Positions 8,642 through 16,053 of a stretch of DNA of 29,850 bases are shown here, one piece after another. Origin of the DNA: an uncultured Oscillospiraceae bacterium (lineage in GTDB: Bacteria; Bacillota; Clostridia; Oscillospirales; Oscillospiraceae); NCBI GenBank assembly GCA_934561175.1, contig CAKTFW010000016.1, positions 1-29,850 on the forward strand, given 5' to 3'. A model generated the notes under the pieces. That model was not told where the DNA came from. It did no database searches and was given only the letters and a program-made list of their open reading frames with translations. The translations under genes were made by a program, and so were the position numbers. Position 1 is the first letter of the stretch. The number at the start of each line of letters is the position of its first letter.

Positions 8642-9532
8642 TCAGCGAATAGACAGGCCAAAATTCCGCATAGCGGTTTTGAGCACTTCCAGATTTTTGG
8701 GATCCATTTCACACAGTGGCAGGCGGAGCTCTCCAGCCTCCATCCCCATCAGGTTCAGCGCGGTTTTGACTGGAATTGGGTTTACCTCAATAAACAGCGC
8801 ATCGATCAATTCCATCAGGCGGCATTGCATCGGACCAGCCTTGGCGTAATCGCCGGCCAGGCAGGCATGGGCAAGCTCAGCGGTTTCCTTCGGAATGATG
8901 TTTGCCATGACCGAAATGATACCCTTACCGCCAAGTGCGCACATCGGCGCAATCTGATCGTCGTTACCGGACCAAACATTAAACGCATCGCCGCAAGCTG
9001 CAAGGGTGCGGGCAACTTGACTCAAATTGCCGCAGGCTTCTTTGACACCGTTGATGAGCGGATTCTTACTCAATTCCACATAGGTGGAAACCGTCATGGA
9101 AAATCCCGTGCGGCTTGGAACATTGTAGACAATCGCTGGAATCCCTGCCTGCTCGACAATTGTATTGAAGTGTTTGATAACTCCTGCCTGGGTGCATTTA
9201 TTATAGTAAGGGGTTACCAGCAGAAGACCATCTGCACCTGCGGCTGCGGCAGCCTTACTGACATCAACGGCGTGTTGGGTGTTGTTACTGCCGGTACCGG
9301 CAATTACAGGAACGCGGTGATTTACATAGCGGATTGCATGCTCAATGCAGCTAACATGCTCCTGCTGCGTCATAGTAGAGGTTTCGCCGGTTGTGCCGCA
9401 GATGACAATCGCATCTGTGCCATTCTCCAACTGGAAATCAATCAGGGCGTCAAGCCGCGCATAGTTGATAGCGCCATTTTGAAACGGTGTGGCAATCGCA
9501 ACTGCGGAACCAGTGAAAAGAGGATTTTTCAT
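8642..9532 (-). CDS. dapA: 4-hydroxy-tetrahydrodipicolinate synthase
   Basis: Condenses pyruvate with aspartate semialdehyde, the committed step to diaminopimelate. The ATG at 9532 follows AAGGAG by about 9 bases and gives 296 aa starting MKNPLFTGSAVAIATPF. The frame stays open further upstream, but that extension lacks family similarity. Motifs: GTTGETSTM (phosphate/pyruvate loop), TPYYNKCTQAG with the catalytic Tyr, YNVPSRTGF, and the Schiff-base lysine in GVKEACGNLSQV. It is a TIM-barrel lyase of normal length. The gene starts 13 bases after asd, its substrate supplier. Confidence 0.96.
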   Translation of the reverse strand: MKNPLFTGSAVAIATPFQNGAINYARLDALIDFQLENGTDAIVICGTTGETSTMTQQEHVSCIEHAIRYVNHRVPVIAGTGSNNTQHAVDVSKAAAAAGADGLLLVTPYYNKCTQAGVIKHFNTIVEQAGIPAIVYNVPSRTGFSMTVSTYVELSKNPLINGVKEACGNLSQVARTLAACGDAFNVWSGNDDQIAPMCALGGKGIISVMANIIPKETAELAHACLAGDYAKAGPMQCRLMELIDALFIEVNPIPVKTALNLMGMEAGELRLPLCEMDPKNLEVLKTAMRNFGLSIR

Positions 9533-9545
9533 AGCAATTTGCTCC

Positions 9546-10634
9546 TTATTTCTTATCAATATAACCTTCAGCGCACAGCAGTTCGGCAAGCAGAACGGCA
9601 CCGCCGGCCGCACCACGGAGCGTATTATGCGAGAGGCAGACAAACTTCAGATCGTACTGGGTGTCGGGACGAAGACGGCCAATAGAGATTGCCATGCCGC
9701 CTTCCAGATTGCGTTGAAGCCGGGTTTGGGGCATATTATCTTCCTCAAAGTAGTGGAGGAACTGTTTAGGGGCATGCGGCAGATTCAACTCCTGAGGGCG
9801 GCCGCGATATTCTTTCCACAACTGTTTAATTTCATCAAGATCCGGTTTGCGTGCAAAGCTCGCAAATACCGCAGCCATATGGCCGTTGGAAATCGGCACG
9901 CGCAGGCACTGGGCGGTAATAGCTGGACGGGGGGCCTTTACAATTTCGCCATTCTGGATGGAACCCCAGATTTTCAGCGGTTCCTGCTCGGATTTTTCCT
10001 CTTCGCCGCCGATGTATGGAATGACATTGTCAATCATTTCGGGCCAGGTTTCAAAAGTTTTTCCGGCACCAGAGATTGCCTGATAGGTGCAGACAAGCAC
10101 TTTTTCAAGCCCGTAAACATCCTTCAGCGGATGCAGGGCGGGAACATAGCTCTGCAGCGAGCAGTTGGACTTTACGGCAATGAAGCCGCGGCGCGTGCCG
10201 AGACGCTTTTTCTGCGCTTCAATGATCTGCAGATGGGAAGCGTTGATTTCCGGGATAATCATCGGCACATCCGGTGTGAAGCGGTGGGCAGAGTTGTTGG
10301 AAACAACTGGGCATTCGTACTTGGCGTAGCATTCTTCCAATGCACGGATTTCTTCTTTCTTCATATCTACAGCGCAGAAGACAAAATCAACCTGTTCTGC
10401 AATCTGTTTAGCGTCGGCAACGGCGTCGTGAATCCGGAGCGTTTTCGCCCAGTCAGGCAGGGGAGTTTCCATAGCCCAACGGGAGCCGATGGCTTCCTCA
10501 TAAGTTTTGCCGGCAGACCTGCTGCTGGCAGCCAAGACGACGGTGTCAAACCAGGGGTGATTATCGGTCAGCGTGATAAAGCGCTGTCCGACCATTCCGG
10601 TAGCACCAATGATGCCCACTTTATACTTATCCAT
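9546..10634 (-). CDS. asd: Aspartate-semialdehyde dehydrogenase, archaeal/eukaryotic type
   Basis: Reduces aspartyl phosphate to aspartate semialdehyde, the branch-point intermediate for lysine, threonine and methionine. It is 362 aa. The N-terminal NADP fold has GIIGATGMVGQRFI. The catalytic Cys is C158 in KSNCSLQ, and the active-site Arg and His are R245 and H252 in RVPISNGHMAAV. Its length and motif context fit the archaeal/fungal-type family, not the classical E. coli or Bacillus type. The ATG follows TTGAGAGGCG at a good distance. First gene of the operon, placed directly behind a lysine riboswitch, so lysine should shut off the asd-dapA-dapB-ACT transcript. Confidence 0.93.
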   Translation of the reverse strand: MDKYKVGIIGATGMVGQRFITLTDNHPWFDTVVLAASSRSAGKTYEEAIGSRWAMETPLPDWAKTLRIHDAVADAKQIAEQVDFVFCAVDMKKEEIRALEECYAKYECPVVSNNSAHRFTPDVPMIIPEINASHLQIIEAQKKRLGTRRGFIAVKSNCSLQSYVPALHPLKDVYGLEKVLVCTYQAISGAGKTFETWPEMIDNVIPYIGGEEEKSEQEPLKIWGSIQNGEIVKAPRPAITAQCLRVPISNGHMAAVFASFARKPDLDEIKQLWKEYRGRPQELNLPHAPKQFLHYFEEDNMPQTRLQRNLEGGMAISIGRLRPDTQYDLKFVCLSHNTLRGAAGGAVLLAELLCAEGYIDKK

Positions 10635-10680
10635 TGTATACGCCTCTCAATCCATTTTATTAGGGTGCGTGACAATACGC

Positions 10681-10717
10681 AAAAAATAAACCGACAGGTT
10701 GCAATACCGGTCGGCTT
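10681..10717 (-). terminator. Rho-independent terminator of the lysine riboswitch
   Basis: Read on the - strand, 10717-10707 can pair with 10698-10688 (one mismatch in the GC stem, a GU and two AU pairs at its base), and this is followed by TTTATTTTTT just before the asd ribosome site. It is the expected expression platform. Confidence 0.75.
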
Positions 10718-10790
10718 TGTAATATAATGTCGATATTGCACAGCGCAATGAACGACTATATTGCAAAGCAGAACAGCACTCCATCAAAAA

Positions 10791-10938
10791 GATGACAGTC
10801 GACAGGTTTTTCACCATGCCGCCCAGACAGCATGTGTCCGACCACCTGCCTCTTCGGCGGAAAGCCCTTTCGCAACCGGCGCAATGGATAATTCGGAATC
10901 CTTACCGTGCTACTGATGCGTTCCGCACCTCTATCCTG
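10791..10938 (-). promoter_or_regulatory. Lysine riboswitch (L-box) aptamer
   Basis: The - strand shows conserved L-box blocks in order: GGATAGAGGTGCGG near 10937-10924, AGTAGCACGG, GCCGAAGAGGC (about 10858-10848), GGTGGTCGG, and GACTGTCATC (10800-10791). These are core positions of the lysine-binding five-way junction. The aptamer lies between a consensus promoter and a terminator hairpin and precedes asd, so lysine binding should favour termination. The identification rests on motif order and context; no covariance model was run. Confidence 0.92.
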
Positions 10939-10950
10939 CATTTTCAAGTC

Positions 10951-10979
10951 ATTTTACCACATCATTACAGCGCTGTCAA
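10951..10979 (-). promoter_or_regulatory. Sigma-A promoter for the lysine operon
   Basis: On the - strand, TTGACA (10979-10974) and TAAAAT (10956-10951) are separated by 17 bases, immediately upstream of the riboswitch. Confidence 0.88.
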
Positions 10980-11022
10980 TGAATCGAATGTCAGAAATTC
11001 CCGCCTTTTTGGAGGTTTCATC

Positions 11023-12708
11023 ATGCACAATGCAATTTGTTTTCGACATGGTCGAGGATGGCTCGTAAGCGTTTTTACAGCAGTGTTGCTTCTGCTGCTC
11101 TGTTCCGGCGTATCAGCAAGTGGACAAGACGGAATGCGCGTCGGCCTATATTATGGATCCAATACACTCACTACAGCCAACCTTGCAAATGAGGTTGGAA
11201 GCGGTTACCGCTTTGGGACTTACGACGCCAGTGGTGTGTTCACTGCGGTTGGAGAAACGGATATTGAAAAAATCACAATCTGCCGAGACAGTAACCTCTA
11301 TGTTTCCGGCGGTACTTATTATGAGACGCCAACGGTATCGGATTATACATTACTTGGTGCCTATCACTTGCAGATGCCGGAATCATACAACAGCTTTGCC
11401 GCCGCCGCCGCTGCTGCAGAAAAGTATCCTTATGGATTTCCAGCCTATATAAATGGCAGCTATGTGGTGCGCTTTGAATATTACTCAACTTCAGCAAACG
11501 CTGCCGCAGATGCCCAATCCTATGGCGCAACGGTGGTGGGCGGAAGCAGCAGCGGATATACGATTGTAAAGACCGGTACGAATACGATCCTGTTTGAGTA
11601 TGACTGTGGAAGTGGACAATATCTCGGCGTTCAGCCGCGGGGCACGGATACGCAGACCTGGTTTAAGGGTTACCAGTATAAAGGCGGGTTCCAGTACTGC
11701 CGCAGGAGCGGCGGCGATATGACGATTATTAACTTTGTAGGTCTGGATGACTATACGGCCGGTGTGCTGCCCTATGAGATGTCAGCTTCCTGGCCGCTTG
11801 AAACACTGAAGGCAGGAGCACTGGCAGCCAGAACTTATGGGCTGTATACCAGTAAACATGGCACATTGGGGTTTGATGTCTGCACTTCTACCGATTGCCA
11901 GGTGTACCGTGGTGTGTATACCGGAACCGGGGCAGAGAATGTCTGGAAAGCGGTACGGGAAACGGCGGGTGAGTGCATCTACTATGATGGAAAACTGATC
12001 GAGGCGGTTTACCATTCGGCGGATGGCGGTGCAACGGAATCAAGTCTGAACACTTGGGGAACAGCCAATGGGTATCTGGTTGGAAAATTGGATCCGTATG
12101 AGGTACAGGTCACCCATCCGTCTACTTCCTGGTCGTATACCATCACAGGAGAACAGATGGCAAGTATGCTTCGGGGAATGGGATATTCCTGCCAGACAAT
12201 TGTAAAAGTGGAAATTTTAGAGTATACTGCCACAGGGAATGTTAATCGTATTCTTCTGACCGATGCGGCTGGTGAGACCTTCACCTTTACGAAGGATAAT
12301 GTCCGCGTGTTTCAGAATATTCCGTCTGTTACTTATTTCAGCCGCCATTTTACCGTGACGGCGCCAGGGCAGACAACACAAACGCCGGATGCCGCAGCGA
12401 CCGGCGGATACTATGTCTATGAAAATGGCAGCGCGGTACAGAAAGATGAAATTTATGCGATTACATCGGATGGTGTCGCTAAGGTATCGGCGGGGAATAC
12501 TTCCTACCTGACACAGAATGGAATTGTCTCCAGCACAAAACCGTCAGGAGAAATTACAACCAGCAGCACAAGTGGCTGGACCTTTACCGGTTCTGGTTAC
12601 GGACATAATGTGGGTATGAGTCAATACTGGGCCTATGCAATGGGGAAACTTGGCTATTCCTATGATGAGATTCTGAAATTTTACTATACAGGTATAACAA
12701 TTCGATAA
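11023..12708 (+). CDS. Secreted SpoIID/LytB-domain protein
   Basis: This 561 aa protein has a signal peptide (basic start FRHGRGW, then VLLLLLCSGVSA, cleavage likely near 32). The C-terminal half is a SpoIID/LytB domain, the lytic transglycosylase that trims peptidoglycan stripped of stem peptides during engulfment. The predicted catalytic Glu is E252 in VLPYEMSASWPLETLKAGA. Other family motifs are the CTSTDCQVYRG loop, AVYHSADGGATES and the terminal GYGHNVGMSQYWAYAM. Residues 35-230 form an extra extracytoplasmic region, of which about 145-195 looks like a SPOR-type repeat. The start ATG follows GGAGG by 7 bases; the open frame upstream covers the opposite-strand riboswitch and is not coding. 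Standard SpoIID is shorter, so this may be a vegetative wall enzyme instead of the sporulation protein. Gene order before queA/tgt is common in Clostridia. Confidence 0.88.
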   Translation: MHNAICFRHGRGWLVSVFTAVLLLLLCSGVSASGQDGMRVGLYYGSNTLTTANLANEVGSGYRFGTYDASGVFTAVGETDIEKITICRDSNLYVSGGTYYETPTVSDYTLLGAYHLQMPESYNSFAAAAAAAEKYPYGFPAYINGSYVVRFEYYSTSANAAADAQSYGATVVGGSSSGYTIVKTGTNTILFEYDCGSGQYLGVQPRGTDTQTWFKGYQYKGGFQYCRRSGGDMTIINFVGLDDYTAGVLPYEMSASWPLETLKAGALAARTYGLYTSKHGTLGFDVCTSTDCQVYRGVYTGTGAENVWKAVRETAGECIYYDGKLIEAVYHSADGGATESSLNTWGTANGYLVGKLDPYEVQVTHPSTSWSYTITGEQMASMLRGMGYSCQTIVKVEILEYTATGNVNRILLTDAAGETFTFTKDNVRVFQNIPSVTYFSRHFTVTAPGQTTQTPDAAATGGYYVYENGSAVQKDEIYAITSDGVAKVSAGNTSYLTQNGIVSSTKPSGEITTSSTSGWTFTGSGYGHNVGMSQYWAYAMGKLGYSYDEILKFYYTGITIR

Positions 12709-12721
12709 AGCGGGTGCAAAT

Positions 12722-13747
12722 GTGAAAACGAGTGACTTTTATTATGACCTTCCGGAAGAGCTGATTGCGCAGACACCGCTGGAACAGCGCGATCAGTCCA
12801 GACTGCTGGTACTGGATCGTAAAACCGGCGCGTGGGAACATCGTCATTTTTTTGAATTGCCGACAATGCTGCGGCCCGGTGACTGCCTGGTGATTAACGA
12901 TTCGCGGGTCTTGCCGGCACGACTGCTGGGACATCGGGTTCCGTCCGGCGGCGCGGTGGAGGTGCTGCTCTTAAAGGATCAGGGAAACGGCGTTTGGGAG
13001 TGCTTGACGAAGCCGGGGCGTAAGACGCAGCCGGGCACCGAGCTGTCTTTTGGAGACGGCGCGTTAACGGCGACGGTGGTTGGCGCAAGCGATGATGGAA
13101 ATAAAATGGTGCAATTTCACTATACCGGTATTTTTCTGGAAGTGCTGGAACGGTTGGGAAAAATGCCGCTGCCGCCCTATATCAAACAGGAGCTGGAGGA
13201 TGGTGAACGCTATCAGACGGTCTACGCGAAGCAAAATGGTTCTGCCGCAGCGCCGACGGCAGGTCTGCACTTTACGACGGAACTGCTGGAGCAGATTCGG
13301 AAGATGGGGGTTACCATTGCACCGATCACACTCCATGTAGGGCTTGGAACCTTCCGACCGGTCAAGGCGGAAGAGGTAACAGATCACCATATGCACGCGG
13401 AATTTTGCATGATTTCGGCAGAAACAGCGGAAAAACTGAATCAGACACGCCGCTCAGGTGGGCGGATTATTTGCGTTGGAACAACATCCTGCCGGACCTT
13501 GGAGTCCTTTGCGCAGGAAGACGGCACATTTACAGAACGCTCTGGATGGACGGATATTTTTATTTATCCGGGTTATCAATTTAAGGCTGTGGATGCACTG
13601 ATTACCAATTTCCATCTCCCGGAGAGTACCTTGGTCATGCTGGTTTCGGCATTTGCAGGGCGAGAGCATATCCTGAACGCCTATGCAGAAGCGGTGCGGG
13701 AACGCTATCGGTTCTTCAGCTTTGGCGATGCAATGTTTATTCGTTAA
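12722..13747 (+). CDS. queA: S-adenosylmethionine:tRNA ribosyltransferase-isomerase
   Basis: Transfers and rearranges the ribosyl group of SAM onto preQ1 in tRNA to make epoxyqueuosine. It has 341 aa from a GTG start at 12722: the overlapping ATG at 12720 is immediately followed by a stop. The N-terminus MKTSDFYYDLPEELIAQ is typical, followed by INDSRVLPARLLG, TKPGRK, TAGLHFT and HVGLGTFRPV, all QueA signatures. The ribosome site is weak (GCGGGTGC). It lies 13 bases after the SpoIID-like gene and 12 bases before tgt, with which it shares the queuosine pathway. Confidence 0.95.
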   Translation: MKTSDFYYDLPEELIAQTPLEQRDQSRLLVLDRKTGAWEHRHFFELPTMLRPGDCLVINDSRVLPARLLGHRVPSGGAVEVLLLKDQGNGVWECLTKPGRKTQPGTELSFGDGALTATVVGASDDGNKMVQFHYTGIFLEVLERLGKMPLPPYIKQELEDGERYQTVYAKQNGSAAAPTAGLHFTTELLEQIRKMGVTIAPITLHVGLGTFRPVKAEEVTDHHMHAEFCMISAETAEKLNQTRRSGGRIICVGTTSCRTLESFAQEDGTFTERSGWTDIFIYPGYQFKAVDALITNFHLPESTLVMLVSAFAGREHILNAYAEAVRERYRFFSFGDAMFIR

Positions 13748-13759
13748 GGAGCGTGTGAG

Positions 13760-14890
13760 ATGTTTGAATTGATCAAAACCGAGGGCACAGCGCGGCGCGG
13801 CCAATTTACGACCAGTCATGGAACCGTACAGACCCCGGTATTCATGAATGTGGCGACACAGGGTGCAATCAAGGGGGCACTGAGTGCGGCGGATCTGAAA
13901 AATATTGGCTGCCAGATTGCGTTGGCCAATACATACCATCTGCATTTGCGGCCTGGCGATACGCTGGTGCACGATTTTGGTGGTTTGCACAAGTTTATGA
14001 CCTGGGATGGGCCGATCCTGACGGACAGCGGCGGATTTCAGGTGTTCTCGCTGGCTGGGCTGCGAAAAATCAAGGAAGAGGGTGTGACATTTGCCTCTCA
14101 TATTGACGGACATCGCGTTTTTATGGGACCGGAAGAGAGTATGCAGATTCAGTCACATCTTGGCTCGGACATTGCAATGGCGTTTGACGAGTGCATTGAG
14201 AATCCGTCGCCCTATGACTATGTAAAAAAATCCACAGAGCGTACATATCGCTGGCTTGTCCGCTGTAAAGCGGAGCTGGAACGGCTGAATGCACAGCCGG
14301 ATGCAGTGAATCCGACACAGGTATTGTTTGGAATCAATCAGGGCGGCACTTATGAAGATCTCCGGGTTGCGCATATGAAGATGATTGCGCAGCTGGAACT
14401 GCCGGGTTATGCGATTGGCGGCCTTGCGGTGGGCGAAAGTACGGAGACGATGTATCAGATCATTGAGGCGGTTGAGGTTTATATGCCAAAGGACAAACCG
14501 CGCTATCTGATGGGCGTTGGTACGCCGAGCAATATTATCGAAAGCGTTGCGCGCGGCGTGGATTTCTTTGATTGTGTTCTGCCGGCGCGCAATGCGCGGC
14601 ATGCGCGGCTGTTTACCTGGGACGGCGCAGTTAACTTGAAGAATGCAAAATATGCAAGAGATGCGCGGCCGATTGATGAACAGTGCGATTGCCCTGTGTG
14701 CCGCAGGTATTCTCGTGCTTATCTGCATCATTTGTTCAAAGCGGAAGAAATGCTGGCGATGCGCCTTTCCGTTATGCACAACCTGTATTTCTATAATAAG
14801 CTGATGGAAAAAATTCGTGCGGCATTGGATAATGGAACATTTGCAGCATTCCGTGCAGAATACAGTGAACGACTGAGCCGGAAAATTTGA
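13760..14890 (+). CDS. tgt: tRNA-guanine transglycosylase
   Basis: Exchanges guanine-34 for preQ1 in GUN-anticodon tRNAs, the step before QueA. The 376 aa TIM-barrel protein contains the active-site Asp89 in LTDSGGFQVFSL, the substrate loop GGLAVGES, the nucleophile region DFFDCVLPARNARHA, and the zinc site CDCPVC with a downstream His in AYLHHLF. AAGGAG precedes the ATG. It is translated just downstream of queA. After the stop, a separate promoter begins for yajC. Confidence 0.97.
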   Translation: MFELIKTEGTARRGQFTTSHGTVQTPVFMNVATQGAIKGALSAADLKNIGCQIALANTYHLHLRPGDTLVHDFGGLHKFMTWDGPILTDSGGFQVFSLAGLRKIKEEGVTFASHIDGHRVFMGPEESMQIQSHLGSDIAMAFDECIENPSPYDYVKKSTERTYRWLVRCKAELERLNAQPDAVNPTQVLFGINQGGTYEDLRVAHMKMIAQLELPGYAIGGLAVGESTETMYQIIEAVEVYMPKDKPRYLMGVGTPSNIIESVARGVDFFDCVLPARNARHARLFTWDGAVNLKNAKYARDARPIDEQCDCPVCRRYSRAYLHHLFKAEEMLAMRLSVMHNLYFYNKLMEKIRAALDNGTFAAFRAEYSERLSRKI

Positions 14891-14900
14891 AGAATATTCC

Positions 14901-14929
14901 TTGCAATTCACCATGATTGCCGATATAAT
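14901..14929 (+). promoter_or_regulatory. Promoter for yajC
   Basis: TTGCAA (14901-14906) and a perfect TATAAT (14924-14929) with 17-base spacing lie in the tgt-yajC gap. Confidence 0.75.
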
Positions 14930-14959
14930 GAAAGCAATATACTTGAAAGGAAGATTTGA

Positions 14960-15289
14960 ATGGATTCCACAACCTCAACAATTTTGATGATTGTCGCAAT
15001 GATCTTCATTTTTTATTTCTTCTTGATCCGTCCGGAGAACAAGAAGAAAAAAGAAGTCGAGCAGATGCGCGAGAGCATGAAAGTCGGCGATAAGGTTACC
15101 ACGATCGGCGGAATCGTTGGCGTCATTTGCCATCTGACGGACGATGCAGTTGTAATTGAGACCGGCGCAGACCGTGTCCGTCTGGAACTGACAAAATGGG
15201 CAATTTCCACGAACGATACCGCGCTTGAGGCCAAGAAAGCGCAGGAAGCCAATCAGCCGCAGAAGCGTGGCCTGTTTGGAAAAAAGTAA
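14960..15289 (+). CDS. yajC: Preprotein translocase accessory subunit YajC
   Basis: A 109 aa single-pass membrane protein associated with SecDF and the Sec translocon. A hydrophobic helix (about residues 5-23, ILMIVAMIFIFYFFLIRP) is followed by a lysine-rich turn and the conserved cytoplasmic stretch SMKVGDKVTTIGGIVG. The basic tail ends LFGKK. AAAGGAAG precedes the ATG. It has its own promoter and a hairpin directly after it. Its place next to tgt is very common in bacteria. secD/secF are not in the window. Confidence 0.94.
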   Translation: MDSTTSTILMIVAMIFIFYFFLIRPENKKKKEVEQMRESMKVGDKVTTIGGIVGVICHLTDDAVVIETGADRVRLELTKWAISTNDTALEAKKAQEANQPQKRGLFGKK

Positions 15290-15300
15290 AAAGGATTGTG

Positions 15301-15342
15301 AAAGCGCGGTACCGAAAATTCGGTGCCGCGCTTTGTTTGTTC
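15301..15342 (+). terminator. Terminator after yajC
   Basis: A GC-rich hairpin pairs 15301-15316 with 15319-15334 (one GU), followed by GTTTGTTC. The T-run is interrupted, so efficiency is uncertain. Confidence 0.65.
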
Positions 15343-15368
15343 TGATCCTGCATAGGTTGTACCATCAA

Positions 15369-15379
15369 GGGGGGGGGGG
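15369..15379 (+). repeat. Poly-G tract (11 G) at the ribosome site
   Basis: Eleven consecutive G bases end six bases before the ATG at 15386, so the tract supplies the Shine-Dalgarno pairing. Such tracts are prone to slippage and to assembly or sequencing length error. Confidence 0.8.
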
Positions 15380-15385
15380 ACAACG

Positions 15386-15781
15386 ATGGCACAAAAAGAA
15401 TTGAAGGCGGTGAAAATTGGAAAAATAGCTGCAGTGCTTGGAATGGCTGCGCTGGCGGCGGCGTTTTTACTCTGCTGCCTGGTTGGCGTGTTGATGGAGT
15501 GCGGTGCGTTTCCGGCGGGCTGGATGCGTGGCATCAGCGGGATGATTCTGTTTTTGACGGTATTTTGCGGCTGCATACTTTCGGTTAAAATTGTGGGAGA
15601 AAAGCGGATGATCGTAGCGCTGCTGACAGCAGGAGTCTATTTGCTGGGTGTTCTGGTGATTGCATTGGCAGCGTTCCCGGACGCCTTTCCGGGGATCCTG
15701 GGAAGCGTGGTGGTTGGTGCAGCGGCGGCTATTTCCGCGGGACTTGTCGGTTCCAGACGGAAAAAACATCGGAAATATTGA
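15386..15781 (+). CDS. Small four-helix membrane protein, TIGR04086-like
   Basis: This 131 aa, very hydrophobic protein has about four membrane helices: roughly residues 14-36 (AAVLGMAALAAAFLLCCLVG), 48-65 (GISGMILFLTVFCGCILS), 76-95 (IVALLTAGVYLLGVLVIALAA) and 105-122. The N-terminus is lysine-rich, and the C-terminus ends GSRRKKHRKY, suggesting both ends are cytoplasmic. Size, topology and position between yajC and scfA match the uncharacterized TIGR04086 membrane family, as I recall it. The function is unknown. It lies between the yajC terminator and the scfA promoter, whose -35 overlaps its stop codon. Its own promoter is not obvious. Possible roles in SCIFF export or Sec function are only suggested by position. 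Confidence 0.75.
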   Translation: MAQKELKAVKIGKIAAVLGMAALAAAFLLCCLVGVLMECGAFPAGWMRGISGMILFLTVFCGCILSVKIVGEKRMIVALLTAGVYLLGVLVIALAAFPDAFPGILGSVVVGAAAAISAGLVGSRRKKHRKY

Positions 15782-15806
15782 AAAATTCCAGATGCTGTGT
15801 TATACT
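15778..15806 (+). promoter_or_regulatory. Promoter for scfA
   Basis: TTGAAA (15778-15783) and TATACT (15801-15806) with 17-base spacing overlap the stop codon of the preceding gene and lead to a short leader before scfA. Confidence 0.78.
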
Positions 15807-15836
15807 AAAAAAAATCTTGAAAGAGGGGGAGCAATT

Positions 15837-15983
15837 ATGGAACATATTAAAACGCTCAACGGTGCTACGCTGAAGAACAGCGCTGCAAAGGGCGGCTGCG
15901 GCGAGTGCCAGACTTCCTGCCAGTCCGCTTGCAAGACATCCTGCACCGTCGCAAATCAGAAGTGCGAGAACCGGAACAAGTAA
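15837..15983 (+). CDS. scfA: SCIFF ranthipeptide precursor (six cysteines in forty-five residues)
   Basis: A 48 aa peptide starting MEHIKTLNGATLKNSAAKGG, with six cysteines at 21, 24, 28, 32, 36 and 43 in a Ser/Thr/Ala/Gln-rich core. SCIFF peptides are precursors modified by a radical SAM maturase that forms thioether (ranthionine) links. They are almost universal in Clostridia, and related products have been linked to cell-cell signalling in some species. GAGGGGGAG gives a strong ribosome site 6 bases before the ATG. The maturase gene follows after a hairpin. No dedicated protease or exporter is adjacent. Confidence 0.96.
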   Translation: MEHIKTLNGATLKNSAAKGGCGECQTSCQSACKTSCTVANQKCENRNK

Positions 15984-15998
15984 GAAATTCGTTCCTGT

Positions 15999-16027
15999 AC
16001 GGGAGGGGAGAATCCCCTCCCGTTTTA
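15999..16027 (+). terminator. Hairpin/attenuator between scfA and scfB
   Basis: A perfect 11-bp stem pairs 15999-16009 with 16013-16023 (3-base loop), then TTTATCT. The maturase has no evident separate promoter, so this hairpin probably acts as a partial terminator yielding more peptide message than enzyme message. Confidence 0.78.
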
Positions 16028-16053
16028 TCTGTCTAATTACGGAGGAAACCAAG

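Noticed and set aside
9489..10727. 412-codon open frame on the + strand opposite asd and the start of dapA
   Set aside because: It is antisense to asd, whose catalytic motifs are intact, and also runs over the lysine riboswitch terminator. Its translation is rich in Phe, Arg, His and Gln with no family features.
10792..11022. N-terminal extension of the SpoIID-like protein to 10792
   Set aside because: It spans the lysine riboswitch and its promoter on the other strand. The ATG at 11023 has GGAGG and a clean signal peptide.
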